Made by a program: the position numbers and the translations under genes
Shown: piece after piece, positions 1 through 12,392 of the stretch
Layout of the letters: every line of letters starts with the position of its first letter
How positions within the stretch are numbered: the stretch's first letter is position 1
Notes under the pieces: generated by a model
Databases searched by the model: none
Told to the model about the DNA's origin: nothing
Seen by the model: the letters and a program-made list of their open reading frames with translations, nothing else
From: Pyrenopolyporus hunteri
Taxonomy: Eukaryota; Ascomycota; Sordariomycetes; Xylariales; Hypoxylaceae
Direction of reading: 5' to 3'
Length of the DNA: 64,000 bases
NCBI GenBank assembly: GCA_902806595.1
Contig: CADCXC010000013.1
Span: forward strand, 682,001 to 746,000

Positions 1-3000
1 CGATAAATTTTAAAATTTAAATTTACGTATAATTTAATTATAAATAATTATTAAAATAATTAACGATATAATTAATTTTAATAGTTTAATATTTATATTT
101 TTTATATTCGATATTTATTTTAAGATTAATATAAACTTACTTTTTATTTTCGTATAAATTTAAAAGGTATAAACCGTTTAAAAAACGATGACGAAAATTA
201 AAAAAATTAAAATATAACGTTTCGTAAAAAATGTTTTAAATACGCGTAATAACTTTAATATATAAAAAACTTTTCTCTTATTATTTTTTATCGATAACGA
301 AATATTCGTTTATAAAAAAAAAAAAATAGAAAAGCTTTTATAAAGTTATTATAATATCGGAAAAAGATGTTATTATCGTTTTTAACGCTTCGAACGAAAT
401 ATTTACGTTTAAAAATTTTTATATTAAACCGTATATTTAATTAAGGAAAGATTTTATATCGTTTAAAAAATTTAAAATTAAATTACCCGCGTTAACTTTT
501 AATTTCGATAATTATTAAATTATTTTAAAAGAAAATATTATATATGTTAACGATTTTTTATATATTATTAAATTATACATTATTAATAAAAAATAAAAAA
601 ATTTTATTTTTATTATTAAATTACGAGCGGATAAAAAGATTATTATATAAAAGAAACTTTACGAAACATTAAATATAAAAAAATTTAACGTTTTATTCGA
701 AAAAAGTATTTTACATTTAAAAATTTACGATGTAATTATATATCGAAACGTTACGATTTTTAAATTATAAATAATTCGTAAAATTAAGGGAAAAAATACC
801 GTCGTATTATACGAAAAATTTTATTTAATAGTTTAAAATTATAATAATTTCGATAAAAAATATATTATAACGTATATATCGATTATTTAAAAAATTAATT
901 AACGTATTATATTAATTTTAACGTTTATATTACGTCGTAAAAAATAAAAATTATAATTCGAAATATTATAATAATTTATATTTAATTTAAAATATCGATA
1001 TAAAAAATTATTTTTATATATTTATTAATCGAATTTAAAAATAAATACCCTAAAAAAATATTATTACGAATAATTAAACCTTTATATAATTTTACGGAAT
1101 TAAATATTTATTAATTTAAAATTTATTTACGTTATTATTAATAAAAATTACGAATAAAATTATTAACTTTCGACTTTTATTTATTTATAACGAATTCGAA
1201 TTCGTTTAAATTTATTAATTTTTAAACGAATAATACCTTTAATATCGATATTACGAATTTTTTTACTATTAAAAATAAAATTTTTAATAAAACTAAAATT
1301 AAAATATGTTTTTAAAAAATTATAAATTTCGAAATCGAAAATTTTAATAATTTACGTATTACGATTTACGATAAAAACTTTAACGTAATAATTACTTAAA
1401 AAAATTAAATTAAAAAATTTAAACTATTAAACGTTAAAATCTTCGATATAATTAAAAAATTCGTAAAATAACAAATTCGAAATATATACATTACTTTTAT
1501 ATATTAATTCGAAATAACTTTCGATTATTTTATAATAATTTAATATTTCGAACTCGAACTTAAAAAAATTAAAACCTTTAACGTTAAAATTAAATAATAA
1601 ATAAATAATTAAATACGTAAACTTCGTTATATCGAATTAAACTTTTAAAATTTACGCTTTTATATTTTTATCGATAAATTTTTTACGAATAATAAAAATT
1701 TAAATTTATAAATCGAATACGTTATTATTTTAAATAATAAAAATCTTATCGATCGAAATAATAAAATATAAATTATTAATAATATCATTCATTAATTATC
1801 CACTAAATATAAACGAATTACTCGTAACGTATTTATTAATAAAATTTATAAAATAATTTAAAATTTCGACGTTGGTTACGTTATTTACTATACGATTAAT
1901 ATTATTTTAAAACGTTTTTTATTTTTTAAAACCCCTTTCGTATTATATATCGATTTTTTATTATTATATTAATATTTAATATAAATAAAAAGTATTAACG
2001 AAAAAAAATTAATAATTAATTTTATAACCTTAAAATAATTTTATAAAAATCGAAAAATCGATAATATTCGATAAATATATAAATCGTATAACCCTACGAA
2101 CGCAATAATAAAAACATCCCCTAATAAAATTATACGAAACTTAATAAAAAAAAACTAAATTAACTTAAAATTAAAAAAATAAATAAAACGAAAAAGTTAA
2201 TTAATAATTTATAATTAATTAATTACGAAAAAAAAATAAAATAAATAATAATTAATTAACTTAAATATATATTATTTCGTAATACGTATTTTAAAAAAAA
2301 AAATATTTATATATCTTCGTTTATATAAAAGAAATTTTTCCTATAATTTCTTTATTAAATAATTTTTCCTTTTTAAATAATTTATATAAACATTAATTTC
2401 ACCCTATCGCAATTATTTTTATTATTATTTTTTTATTTTATTTACATACATACCTATTAACAAATAAAATTAAATCGTTTTAAATTAATAATACGAAAAA
2501 AGTTATAACGTAAAAAAAATTAATTTAATATATTAACCTCGATACGAAATATTCGATTAAAAACGTTAAAAAATAAATGTTAAAAACGTCGTTTTATAAT
2601 ATTTAAAAATATCGCGAAAAATTTTCGTATTATTATTTCGTAATTAATTTATATCGAATTTATAATCGATAATTAATTTATTATTTAATAAAATATCGTA
2701 ATTATTTTAAAACGATTTTTAAATAAATTTTATTTCGTCGTTTTAATTATAAATTTTTTTAAATTTATATTAAAAATTTTTATAAATTTTTTATTATTTA
2801 TTACGACATTTTTATTAATTAATTTCGATTTATAAATAATTAACCCCGTTAAACGTATACGTACCGATAAAAAAATCTCGTTACGAAGTCGTAATTAAAT
2901 TATAACGATTTAAATATAAATTTTAATACGAATTTAAATTTTAATAAAAATTTAATTAATAATTTTTTTAACGATATTTAATTCGATCGAAAGTTAAATT

Positions 3001-3604
3001 AATTATTATTTTATTTATAATAAATTACGTAATTATAATATTACTTATAAAATAATTATTAAATCGTAATTATTTTTTTAATATTTTATTAATTTTTTAT
3101 ATAAAAGTCGTAATTATTTCGTAATTTATTTTATTAAACGATTTCGATAAAATATTTATTTATTATTTTTTATACCGTACCGTTAATACGTCGTAATAAC
3201 TTCGCCGATATATAAATATAATTTACGTTATTATTTCGATGTTATTTTATTATTATTTCGTAATTAATACGCGGTTATTTTTTTATTTTATATCGATTAA
3301 ATGTACGTTTATTATTTTAATGTTAATTTATAACGACTTATTTAATTTATTTATTCGAAATCGTATTACGGTTTTTTTAAAGTTTTTTTAAATTAATTTT
3401 TTCGCGATTATTTTATTATAAGGTTTTTTAAATAATAATTTTAAAGTTTTTTAAAATTTTTTTAAAATAACGTTTTATTAAGTAATAATTTTAATGTAAA
3501 TTCGTTTAATATTATATCGTAAATTTTTTCGAAAATTTATTTATATTAATATCGTCGTAATTTTTTCGTTATAAAATTTATCGAGTAGTAAATTTCGATA
3601 TAAA

Positions 3605-3965
3605 TTTTTCGTAATCGAATCGCGAGTTATTTTTTTTTCGTAAATTAAATCTTCGTAATTAAATCGCGAGTTTTTTTAAAATATAAAAAATTTTAAAGTG
3701 GATTTTTATAATCGAATTATAAGTTATTTTTTTTTTATAAATTAAATTTTCGTAATCGAATCGCGGGTTTTTTTAAAAAACTTTCGGGTAAATTTTTATA
3801 ATTGTATTACGAAATTATTTTTTTTTTATAAATTAAATCTTCGTAATTAAATTACGAGTTTTTTTAAAAAACTTTCGAATAGGTTTTTATAATCGTATTA
3901 CGAAATTATTTTTTTTTTATAAATTAAATTTTCGTAATTAAATCGTAAGTTTTTTTAATAAAATT
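3605..3965. repeat. RIPped tandem repeat, about 91-bp unit, four copies
   Basis: The phrase AAATTAAAT(C/T)TTCGTAAT recurs at about 3642, 3739, 3830 and 3921, giving periods of 97, 91 and 91 bp. Each copy is followed by a CGCGAG-like word and a T run, and preceded by a long T run. Copies differ mainly by C/T and G/A changes, as expected if an array of near-identical units was RIPped. It lies inside the AT-rich block and may be the internal repeat of a transposon. Confidence 0.7.
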
Positions 3966-6489
3966 TTATTTAAAATAAAATCCCCGTATTTTATTTATCG
4001 TAAAATTCGTTAAATGATAATTTTTAAATTTTTTAAAATATATTTAAAATAACGTCTTTATAACGTTATAAAATTTATTAAATAATAATTTTAATATAAA
4101 TTTTCGCGGTTTTATATTACGAGTTTTTTCGAAATTTTATATAAAATAATAACTTCGTTATTTCCCCGCTATAAAATTCGTTTAATAATAATTTTTAATA
4201 TAAATTTTCGTAGTTAAGTTATAAATTTTTTCGTTCGAAATAATAATCGCGTCGTTAATTTATTATAAAGTAAATTTTTTATTATTTTTTAACGACGACG
4301 GTAAATAATTATTAAATTTATTTTAAAATTTTTTCGAAGTTATAACGAATTAATTTCGACTTTATAAAAGTTTTATTAATTTAAGTTAAATTATCGTATC
4401 GTTATAATTTCGAAGTAAAGTTTTTATGATTTTTATTTAATCGTTCGATTATTATTTAAACTTTTAACGATTTCGTTATAAAGTTTTTATTTATTTTTTT
4501 TAATTTAATAATTACGTAATAATAAAAAATTTTATTAAATTAATTATTAATTCGATTCGATTTTACGTTATAATCGTATATTAATATATAAATTTTCGCC
4601 GTTAAATTAAAATAAAGTTTTTTTTTTATTTCCTATAATAATTATTACGATTTTACGTCGAGTTTTTTTTAAATTTCGTATAATTAACGTCCTTCGATTT
4701 TCTTAATCGTTCCGCGATTAATTTTCTTTTTAAAGGTTTTTCGTATAATCATTATTACTTCGCTTCGATTTTTTTAACGATTATAATTAAAAAATACGTA
4801 TCTTTTTTATTAATTCGTAATTTTATATCTTCGATAATTTCGCCGCGATATTATATCGAATTTACCTCCTCGTAAACGGTTTATACGGTTGAAAAAAAAG
4901 CGTTATATTATTAAAAAATAAGGTTTATAATAAATATTACATATAAAATAATTACGTAGAAAATGCGAATTCGACGAACGTCGAAAACGACCGTATATTA
5001 TAAAGTAATTAAATTAATAACGTTTATTTTTTTTTAAATTTAAAAAAAGAATTTTCCTTTTATATAAACCGTAATAAAATCGTAATAACGAAGCTATTAT
5101 AATACTTTTATTATTTCTTAATAATTTTTTTTTACGGTTTTTTTTTAAATAATTTTTTTTAAATATTTTATATAATATTAATTTTATTATATTACGTTAT
5201 ATTTTAATATTATTTTTTATTTTATTATTATACGTATATTTATTAATATATAATATATTATAATTTTAAAATTATTTTAAATATTAATAAATAAATAATT
5301 TAATAAATTTTTTAATTATAATTATTAATTATTATATATATTTAATAATTTATAATTTAAATATATTTCGATATATTTTATTAAATTTTTATAAAAAAAT
5401 TATTTTTATTATTTTTAATTATATTTTTTAAATATTATAAATATTTTAATATATTAATTTTTATTTCGAATATTTTTTAATTAATTCGAAAACTTTTAAA
5501 ATATATATTATAAAACGATAAATAATTATATATTAAAATTCGAAAATTAATAATTATTTATTTAAATTAATTAATTTTTTAATTTATAAAATTTATATAA
5601 AATTATTTTTAAAAATATATAATAAAAAAATTATTATTATACATTTAAAAATATTTTATAATATATATTATTTTTTTATTTTTATTATTAAATTTTTTTA
5701 ATAATTTTAATATTTATATAAAATTAATTAATATAATTTTTTAATAATTAATTAACGATTAATATTATTATAAAATAATTAATAATAATACGACGCGTAA
5801 TATTTAAAATTAAAAATTAAATTTTATTAATATTATAAAAAAAAATTAAATCGTAATTTAAAAAATCGCGGTTTTATATTTAAATTTCGATAATATATTC
5901 GATCGAAAATTTAATATCGATTATTTAATAAAATTAAATTTATCGTATCAAATCGTAATAAATAAATTTATTTATTTATTATATTAAAATAAAAAAATTT
6001 TAATTATTATAATTAATTAAAAATAATAATCGTAACGAAATATATATATATATATTAATAAATATATAAATAAAAAAATTTAAAAATAAATAATAAAAAT
6101 TTTAATATATAATAAACGCGAAATTATTAATATTTTTTATAATTTTTATTAATATAAAAATATTTTAAATTTTTAAAAATAATTCGAAAATAATTTTTTT
6201 ATTTAAATTTTACGAAAATAACGTTTTTTTAAATAAAATATTTATTATTTATAATTAATTTATTCGATTAATAATTAATTAATATTAATTAATAAAATAA
6301 AAAAATATATAATAATATAATATTTAAATAATAAATAATAAAAATAAAAATTAAATTATTATATATATTTTAATAAACGATTTTATTAATTAATTTAATT
6401 TAATTATATAAATTTAATTTTAATTCGACGTATTTTTATAATATTTTTCGAATAATTTTTAAATTATATATTTAAAATTAAATATAAAA

Positions 6490-6700
6490 AAACTATATAA
6501 ATAATTTTTCGTAGCGGTTTTTTCGATAAATTTTTAAAAAAATAATATAAATGGTTTTTTACGACGGTTTTTTTCGAAAAATAATATAAAGTAATTTATC
6601 GCGACGGTTTTTTTAAAAACGATATAAAACGACTTTTCGTAACGGTTATTTCGAAAAATAATACGGGTAATTTTTCGCGACAAATTTTCGAAAAATAATA
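6490..6700. repeat. RIPped left part of a 39-bp minisatellite
   Basis: Several units of about 39-40 bp with the core CGACGGTTTTTTTCGAAAAA stand in tandem. They correspond to the unmutated units to the right of the inverted-repeat element (core GCGAAGGCTTTTTCGAAAGG), with G changed to A and C to T. Both parts have the same orientation, so they look like one array split by the insertion at 6701-7445. Confidence 0.75.
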
Positions 6701-7445
6701 AATTAACCTACCGTTATTTATATTACTTTAATAAAAATTACGCGTTTTTTATATAAAATCGTTAATTTCGTATATTTATAATTAATTAAAAAGAATAAAT
6801 ATAAATAAACGGTTTTTAAATTAATAATTTATAATATATCGAAATAACGTATAAAAATTTTTATAAAATTATAAAATTATTTATAAAGTAAAAAATAAAA
6901 AAATAATTACGTTAACATTTTTTTATATAAAATATTAATAAAATTATTAACGTTTATAATTTTACGAATATTACGTAATAATTTTTAATTTAAATTTTAT
7001 ATTTATATATAAAAATATTTTTTAAAAAAATTAAAATTTAATATAAAAAAATAAAAAAATTAAAAATATTTATATAATTAATTTAAATAAAATATTATTA
7101 TTTATTTTTTAAACGTTATATATATTTATATTTTAATATATAAATATAAAATTAAAATTAAAAATTATTACGTAATATTCGTAAAATTATAAACGTTAAT
7201 AATTTTATTAATATTTTATATAAAAAAATGTTAACGTAATTATTTTTTTATTTTTTACTTTATAAATAATTTTATAATTTTATGAAAATTTCTATACGTT
7301 ATTTCGATATATTATAGATTATTAATTTGAAAACCGTTTATTTATATCTATTTTTTCTAATTAATTACGAATATGCGAAATTGGCGATTTTATATAGGAA
7401 ACGCGTGGTCCTTACTAGGGTGGTGCGAGTAACGGTGGGTTGACT
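6701..7445. mobile_element. Tc1/mariner (Fot/pogo-like) inverted-repeat element, non-coding
   Basis: The element has two arms of about 300 bp (about 6701-7015 and 7130-7445) that are near-perfect reverse complements around a spacer of roughly 110 bp. It is flanked by a TA duplication (6699-6700 and 7446-7447). The right end, read inward, begins AGTCAACCCACCGTTACTCG. The left end has the same sequence with only C-to-T and G-to-A changes. TA target sites and AGTCAA termini fit fungal Fot1/pogo-type Tc1/mariner elements as I know them. It has no transposase and is best called a MITE-like foldback. The left arm is fully RIPped, while the outer right arm from about 7280 is intact, so the RIP boundary falls inside this one element. 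Confidence 0.8.
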
Positions 7446-7745
7446 TATAGGGTGGTTTTTTGCGAAGGCTTTTTCGAAAGGTGGTATGGGGTGTTTTTTT
7501 GCGAAGGCTTTTTCGAAAGGTGGTATGAGGTGGTTTTTTGCGAAGGCTGTTTCGAAAGGTAGTACGGGTAGTTTTTCGCGACGGGTTTCCCGAAAAGCGA
7601 TATTAGGTGGTTTCCTACGAAGGCCTTTCCGAAATGTAGTACGAGGTGGTTTCCTACGAAGGCCTTTTCGAAATGTAGTACGAGGTAGTTTTTTACGAAG
7701 GCAGTTTCGAAAAATAGTACGGGTAGTTTCTCGTAAAAATTAAAA
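7446..7745. repeat. 39-bp minisatellite, about 7.5 units, encoding a 13-residue period
   Basis: Units start near 7448, 7487, 7526, 7565, 7604, 7643, 7682 and 7721 (partial). Left units carry GCGAAGGCTTTTTCGAAAGG. Right units have drifted to CTACGAAGGCC forms. Because 39 is divisible by three, a reading frame stays open from 7486 to 7743 and would give an arginine-rich 13-residue repeat (for example GFLRRPFRNVVRG twice). It has no upstream gene structure and lies next to RIPped copies of the same unit, so I treat it as a repeat rather than a gene. Confidence 0.8.
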
Positions 7746-8301
7746 GGTGTTACGAAAAGTATATTAAAAGCCGTATTAAAAATTATATTAAAAGTTATAT
7801 TAAAAAGTATATAACTATAAAAATAATCGTAAAATTCGAAGAAAACCGAGGGCTATTATGTCCCCCTACGGGGGTGACCTCCAGTTTACAACACTTATCA
7901 AATTCAATATTAGGAAATAAATGACGCAGGACTTCGTCGGCGAATGAATCGGTGACGCAACATAGTCCTTATACTACGCCAGTTCAGCTTTTCAAGGTAG
8001 GCTGGCAACCTACTCCATTCGAATTGCGTGCGATACAAGAGGCGGTGTCGATGTACACCGAAAGGAAATGAGATATGATGAATATAGTGCACCTAGGTAT
8101 GCATTACTCCGAAGGACTCTTGCTACGGCCACCCCATACTCTTTAGTATGAAGAGGGGTGAAATATCCATCCCCCTTATTGAAGCCAGGACGGAGGCAGC
8201 GGGTTTAAGCCCAGCCCATTTATCTAGAGCGTCTCGTCTTCGAACTCGTTTGATACGATGGTTTTGACTCCATCGTATTACTCTTCCATACACCACTCAC
8301 C
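7746..8301 (+). promoter_or_regulatory. Upstream region of the ankyrin-VWA gene
   Basis: This is the transition from the AT-rich block to ordinary sequence. The first 100 bases still contain TATATTAAAAG-type repeats. The last 80 bases before the ATG at 8302 are CT-rich with a CACCACTCACC leader directly before the start, typical of filamentous-fungal 5' leaders. No TATA box can be singled out. Confidence 0.35.
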
Positions 8302-10124
8302 ATGGCTGATACTATCTACACCGATGCTCGAAAGGGGACTCTTACGTCTAAAAAGCTAGACGACTACATTCGGAATGGGGCCAAGATTGACGAAGAAGAT
8401 CCGAAAGGAGGGTTGACACCCCTCGCGACAGCGATTAAAGCCGGACATCCCTCTACGGTAGAACTTCTCCTGAACAAAGGAGCTTCTCCTACTAAGAAGA
8501 GCAAATGGGGAATGACCCCGCTCTACGTCGCCGCCAATGCCAGCAAAAACCGGGCCGACATCGTGCGTCTGCTCATCAACCGTAAGGTTAATGTTGACGA
8601 AACTGACCCGGCCTGTGACAATGAAACCCCTCTCATGGTAGCAATCACTCGGGCTAGGGACCCTGTGGTTGTCAATATGCTCATTGACGCCGGCGCTTCT
8701 CTCCAGGCCAAGAACGACAAGCAGGAGACGGCCAAATCCCTAGCCGAGATGTCGGGGAACCCAGATATACAGAGGGCTGTTTCTCCTCCAGGCCAAAACC
8801 AAGCCGGACTCATCGAGCTAATCAACACCCTTGTTAACTTTGTACTATTCGTCCTGGCATACGTTAACAGCGGTGTCATCAACGGCGTAGTCAAAGGCGT
8901 CGTTTCCAACCTGTATCACATCGGCTCCGCTCAGCCGGACCAGACTCTCTCACAGGTACCGGCATTTTAGTATTTTCAATCAATACCTACCCAAGATATA
9001 TATTAACATTCGGTGACAGGAAATCGGTGATCCCCAAACTGTAGATGACTTTAAGAGAGGTGTCGAACAATATGTCCAAGACAGCGATCTCGGTCAATTC
9101 TTCTCTGTGGGTAACGACTACCTACAGAAGGTAGCCGAGAAGGCTATCGAGCTTAAAGATGACCCTAGAAATCACCTCAAGAAGCCCGAGCAGATGAAGG
9201 GTCTCGTCAAGTTAGCTCTGTATCAGCCTGTTTTCTATTGCGGTATGCTACTCCCTGCTATAAACGTTAATCGCCTAGAACTAACCCCTTCCGAAGACGA
9301 TAGCGGCTCGATGAATTCCAAGGTTAATGCCACCGACACTCGAATGGAAGCCATGAGGAGACTGGTTGAGCGCATGGCTAGTATCGCGACCAGGCTGGTA
9401 CCTGAAGGCGGAGGCGCTCATCTCCGTTTCATCAACAGGAAATACGAAGGCAACAACCTCAACGCGGATCAGATAAACCAGCAGATTAAATTCGATCCGG
9501 AGGGCGGGACAGATATTGGCACCCACTTGATGGACGGGGTTCTAACCCCCCTGATCTTCAAAGAGCTAGAAACCCGCGGAAAGCTTGAGCGGCCGTACCT
9601 CATTCTCACGATCACCGACGGACAGCCGGAACCGGAGCCGCGAGACACATTCAAGAAAGCCATCGAGGCCTGCGGCAAACGGCTAGATGAGCATCAGTAC
9701 CCACAAGAGTGTAAGCAGGGTCCTCGCTGCATACTATTGGAAAGTCGTGCAAGCTAATGCTAATGGGATCGCTAGCCGTCATGTTTCTCATCAGTCAAGT
9801 CGGCAACGACTCACGAGCCGATGCGTTCCTCGATTCCCTCAGCGGTGATACGGCGATCGATCGCGTCTTGTACCGCACGTCCGGTTAGCACATGACGTTA
9901 TACTTCCTACCCACAACCGTGCTGTCGCTAATGAGTTTACCCTCTACAGAGCGCCTACATGAGAAATACACCGAGCTGCTGAACAACGAGGAGGCATTGG
10001 AGGAATGGGTAAGCTGACAGTTTTCCTCGAGGCCCGTGTTATTTATTTCCGTGACCATCTAGAAGCTGACTTGACCTTTTCTTCTAAGCTTTTCGGTATC
10101 CTGATGCAACCGATTACCGGTTGA
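8302..10124 (+). CDS. Ankyrin-repeat plus von Willebrand factor A (VWA) domain protein
   Basis: The model has five exons: 8302-8955, 9020-9710, 9776-9883, 9950-10008 and 10089-10124. The introns are 64, 65, 66 and 80 nt, all GT-AG and phase-consistent, and the product is 515 aa. The first 150 residues hold three to four ankyrin repeats (TPLATAIKAGHPSTVELLLNKGA and similar). A hydrophobic Val/Gly-rich stretch follows at about residues 170-205. The second half is a VWA domain with the metal-binding MIDAS motif DxSxS at residues 311-315 and the ITDGQPEPEP strand. Exon 3 supplies the typical ISQVGND...FLDSL segment, which confirms the splice. The last intron is optional: reading through gives a stop two codons later. 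It is probably a cytoplasmic protein-interaction protein of unknown role, common in plant-associated and soil ascomycetes as far as I know. It is the first gene beyond the RIP block. Confidence 0.85.
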
Positions 10125-11780
10125 TCGAATTCAATCTAAGAGGGTATGGACGTCTGTATCAACGGAGTAGATGGAGATGATTGGAATATTTCTTATCCTT
10201 CAAGGATTTCGCGGAGGCGGTACGCTCCTTTCGTTGGTTTAGCCCCTGAGATATGGAACTGTAGAACGAACGGTTGGGTCTGATTGGCCGGGGCGAGTTA
10301 TATCCCTGAACTCGTCCTTCAATTTATGTAGTTTAGGTCTCTACAGTTGATATTATGAGGATTTCTCAATTTGATACGAAGTCGCTCTTTAAAAATAATT
10401 CGAGACGTTACCTACTAACTGAGATGCGCGTTGTGTTGAAGATTCTATCGCATCCAATGGCTTCAGGGAGATAACCCACCTAGCTTGAGTGGATAATAGG
10501 GGAGGATAGGTACCTACCTCCTAGGTACTTTGCCTAGTGACTTTTATGACAGGAGTGCGCTAAAGTTGTAACGGGTTATAGCGCAAGCACCGCTAAGTCG
10601 GACCGTTAACTCGTTATAAATACAGGGCTAGTAGCGCCTAAAACCACACCATATCCACGGGATATTCGGCCACTTCTAACCTCCTATGAAGGTAAGGTAC
10701 CTGCATGGCATGTATTTTAGACTGGACATTACGGAATTACGTTTTAAGTTACTAATGCATACGAAGAAATAAGACATTAATTGAACGGTATGGTCTCGTC
10801 GCTAGTAACACGTTGGGATCGAATGCTGGTAGATTACCCCTGCCTTGCCAGGCTGGTAGGTACTAGCGTACCGGCTAGTCTCCTGCCGTGAAGATGGCGC
10901 GATAAGCACTATATAATCACAAGGAGTAAGCTAAAAAACTGAGTTGAACAGCGAGCTTTACAGGCAATATGCGCCATAGCCCACTATATATATTTTGTAA
11001 ACCCCCGTTCACGAAATCCCCGCCAACTCAGCAGAACATTCAATTTATCGTCTGGACCCCCCGGTTATCCTTCTTGGAATATGCATAGATTTAGAAAATT
11101 CAACCTATATAAGTATTAAAAGGAGGTTTATGGTTCACACGTAATATGATACATATCTATTCTAGCTAATAGACAATGCTAAACTACGGATCCGTACCTA
11201 CCGGGGAAAGACATGTTCAAGTCTTCTCCCAACTCAAGGTTGGTATATCCCAGGAAACCCGAACAGAAATTAATCTTTAGTTATTTGCTGTTTATGAATG
11301 AAGTTTATGGCAGTGGAACTTACTTCGTTATCTTACGTTAGAGTTTATTTTTTACTGGAAGTATATATGTCAAATATCTCTTCACGTGAATTCGTTGTCA
11401 GAGGTAAGAGGGGTGGGGGGAATAACGCCCTAACGTAGCACTGACCTACCGGCAAGAGGTCAGGTTATAGACCTTAGGGGTAAAGAGAACAATAGTAATG
11501 ACACCTAATCAATCAAGTAGCCATCTCGATTAAACGACGGCGATGAGCGCATGGATATCCTCAGTCTTAACTTTAGTTGCGTACTGAGACGGAATCTAAG
11601 GTGCCTCGGGTATTAATCAACACATCTACCTAACCTCTAATCGTCACAAACCTCTTAGCCATCAATGAAACCCTTCGTTGGCCGAATAGCTGTCTTTCAG
11701 TAGCCGCATGGATATCATGCCGCGTTTCGCACATGAGGTCCATTTCCACCCGCTTTTCACGCCAGCTTCCCCTCTTTCGT
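10125..11780. other. Gene-free stretch
   Basis: No convincing reading frame or RNA gene is seen. A short hairpin (GCGCTA...TAGCGC, 10557-10584) and one CCTAGGTA-type tract near 10510-10530 are the only structures noted. The region lies between the 3' ends of the ankyrin-VWA gene and the convergent gene at 11781. Confidence 0.5.
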
Positions 11781-12392
11781 TTAATCGTCATCGTCTTCAT
11801 CTTCATCCTCGTCGGAACCACTGTCATCACCACTCCGGTCATACCATTCGTCGTCCTGTTCCACCCAGTTAATGTCATACGACGCCTGGGCATCTTTCAT
11901 GGTCGAGTCACCAAAGAGAATCGACGAAAGCATTAAGTAGGCGTCTTTCAGTTTGAAGAAATACTTATGCAGTGTTCCCTTCCCGCCGTTCGTAGTCTTG
12001 CCGCTGGTCACATAGACAAACAGCAAGCCTTCCTTCTTCCTCCAGTCCTTCTTCGTCACCACGATAAATGCGGTCGGCCAGACGCTCAGGTCCCCCTTTG
12101 CACCACCATCTCTTCGGAGTTTAATGCCCTTGTCGGCCGCGACGTGGGCATCAACCACATCTTTCAGCGTCTTACCAGCGAAGTCAGCGGTGGGTTTGGC
12201 AAGCCGGACCAAGGGTGTTTCGTTTCCCTCCTTGTACCATTCTTTTTGGAGGGCGGCGGCGACCTCCTTTAAGTCAACGCCAGGAACAAGGCTGTATAGA
12301 CTGAAAGAAGCGTCGCTCCAGCTGTACGACCCGTATCGCGTAAGTTCGGGCGCACATTCAGGTAGAGTTAGGTCGGGAGCGGTGGGCGGCAT
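11781..12392 (-). CDS. Uncharacterised protein with acidic tail (possibly DUF6924-like)
   Basis: A single exon of 203 aa runs from an ATG at 12392 to a TAA at 11781. The body is a compact alpha/beta-looking domain: FAGKTLKDVV, then WPTAFIVVTKKDW, then GLLFVYVT, then a lysine-rich strand KYFFKLKDAYLMLSSILFGD. The last 35 residues are almost all Asp, Glu and Ser (DEDEDEDDDD). The order of strands resembles fungal members of DUF6924, but this is from memory and weak. There is no signal peptide and no membrane segment. It is probably cytosolic or nuclear. Coding is supported by length, codon use and a clean start. The function is unknown. Confidence 0.6.
   Translation of the reverse strand: MPPTAPDLTLPECAPELTRYGSYSWSDASFSLYSLVPGVDLKEVAAALQKEWYKEGNETPLVRLAKPTADFAGKTLKDVVDAHVAADKGIKLRRDGGAKGDLSVWPTAFIVVTKKDWRKKEGLLFVYVTSGKTTNGGKGTLHKYFFKLKDAYLMLSSILFGDSTMKDAQASYDINWVEQDDEWYDRSGDDSGSDEDEDEDDDD

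Larger units (their letters stand above)
1..7280. repeat. RIP-mutated AT-rich repeat block
   Basis: The block is made almost only of A and T, with no open reading frame of useful length. CpA and TpG dinucleotides are nearly absent, and most surviving cytosines are followed by G. This is the footprint of repeat-induced point mutation acting on duplicated DNA, probably several old transposons. I could not recognise the original coding sequences because nearly every C outside CpG has become T on both strands. The pattern fades between about 7280 and 7450, where ordinary C-containing sequence returns. The block may continue to the left of the window. It could be a transposon cluster, a subtelomeric tract or a piece of pericentromeric heterochromatin; nothing here decides between these. 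Confidence 0.93.

Noticed and set aside
1..7280. Possible CRISPR or telomere-type repeats in the AT-rich block
   Set aside because: No regularly spaced identical repeats with unique spacers and no TTAGGG runs are seen; the repetition is explained by RIPped tandem units.
7486..7743. 85-codon Arg-rich frame as a gene
   Set aside because: It is simply the 39-bp minisatellite read in one frame, with no leader, no intron and no downstream domain.
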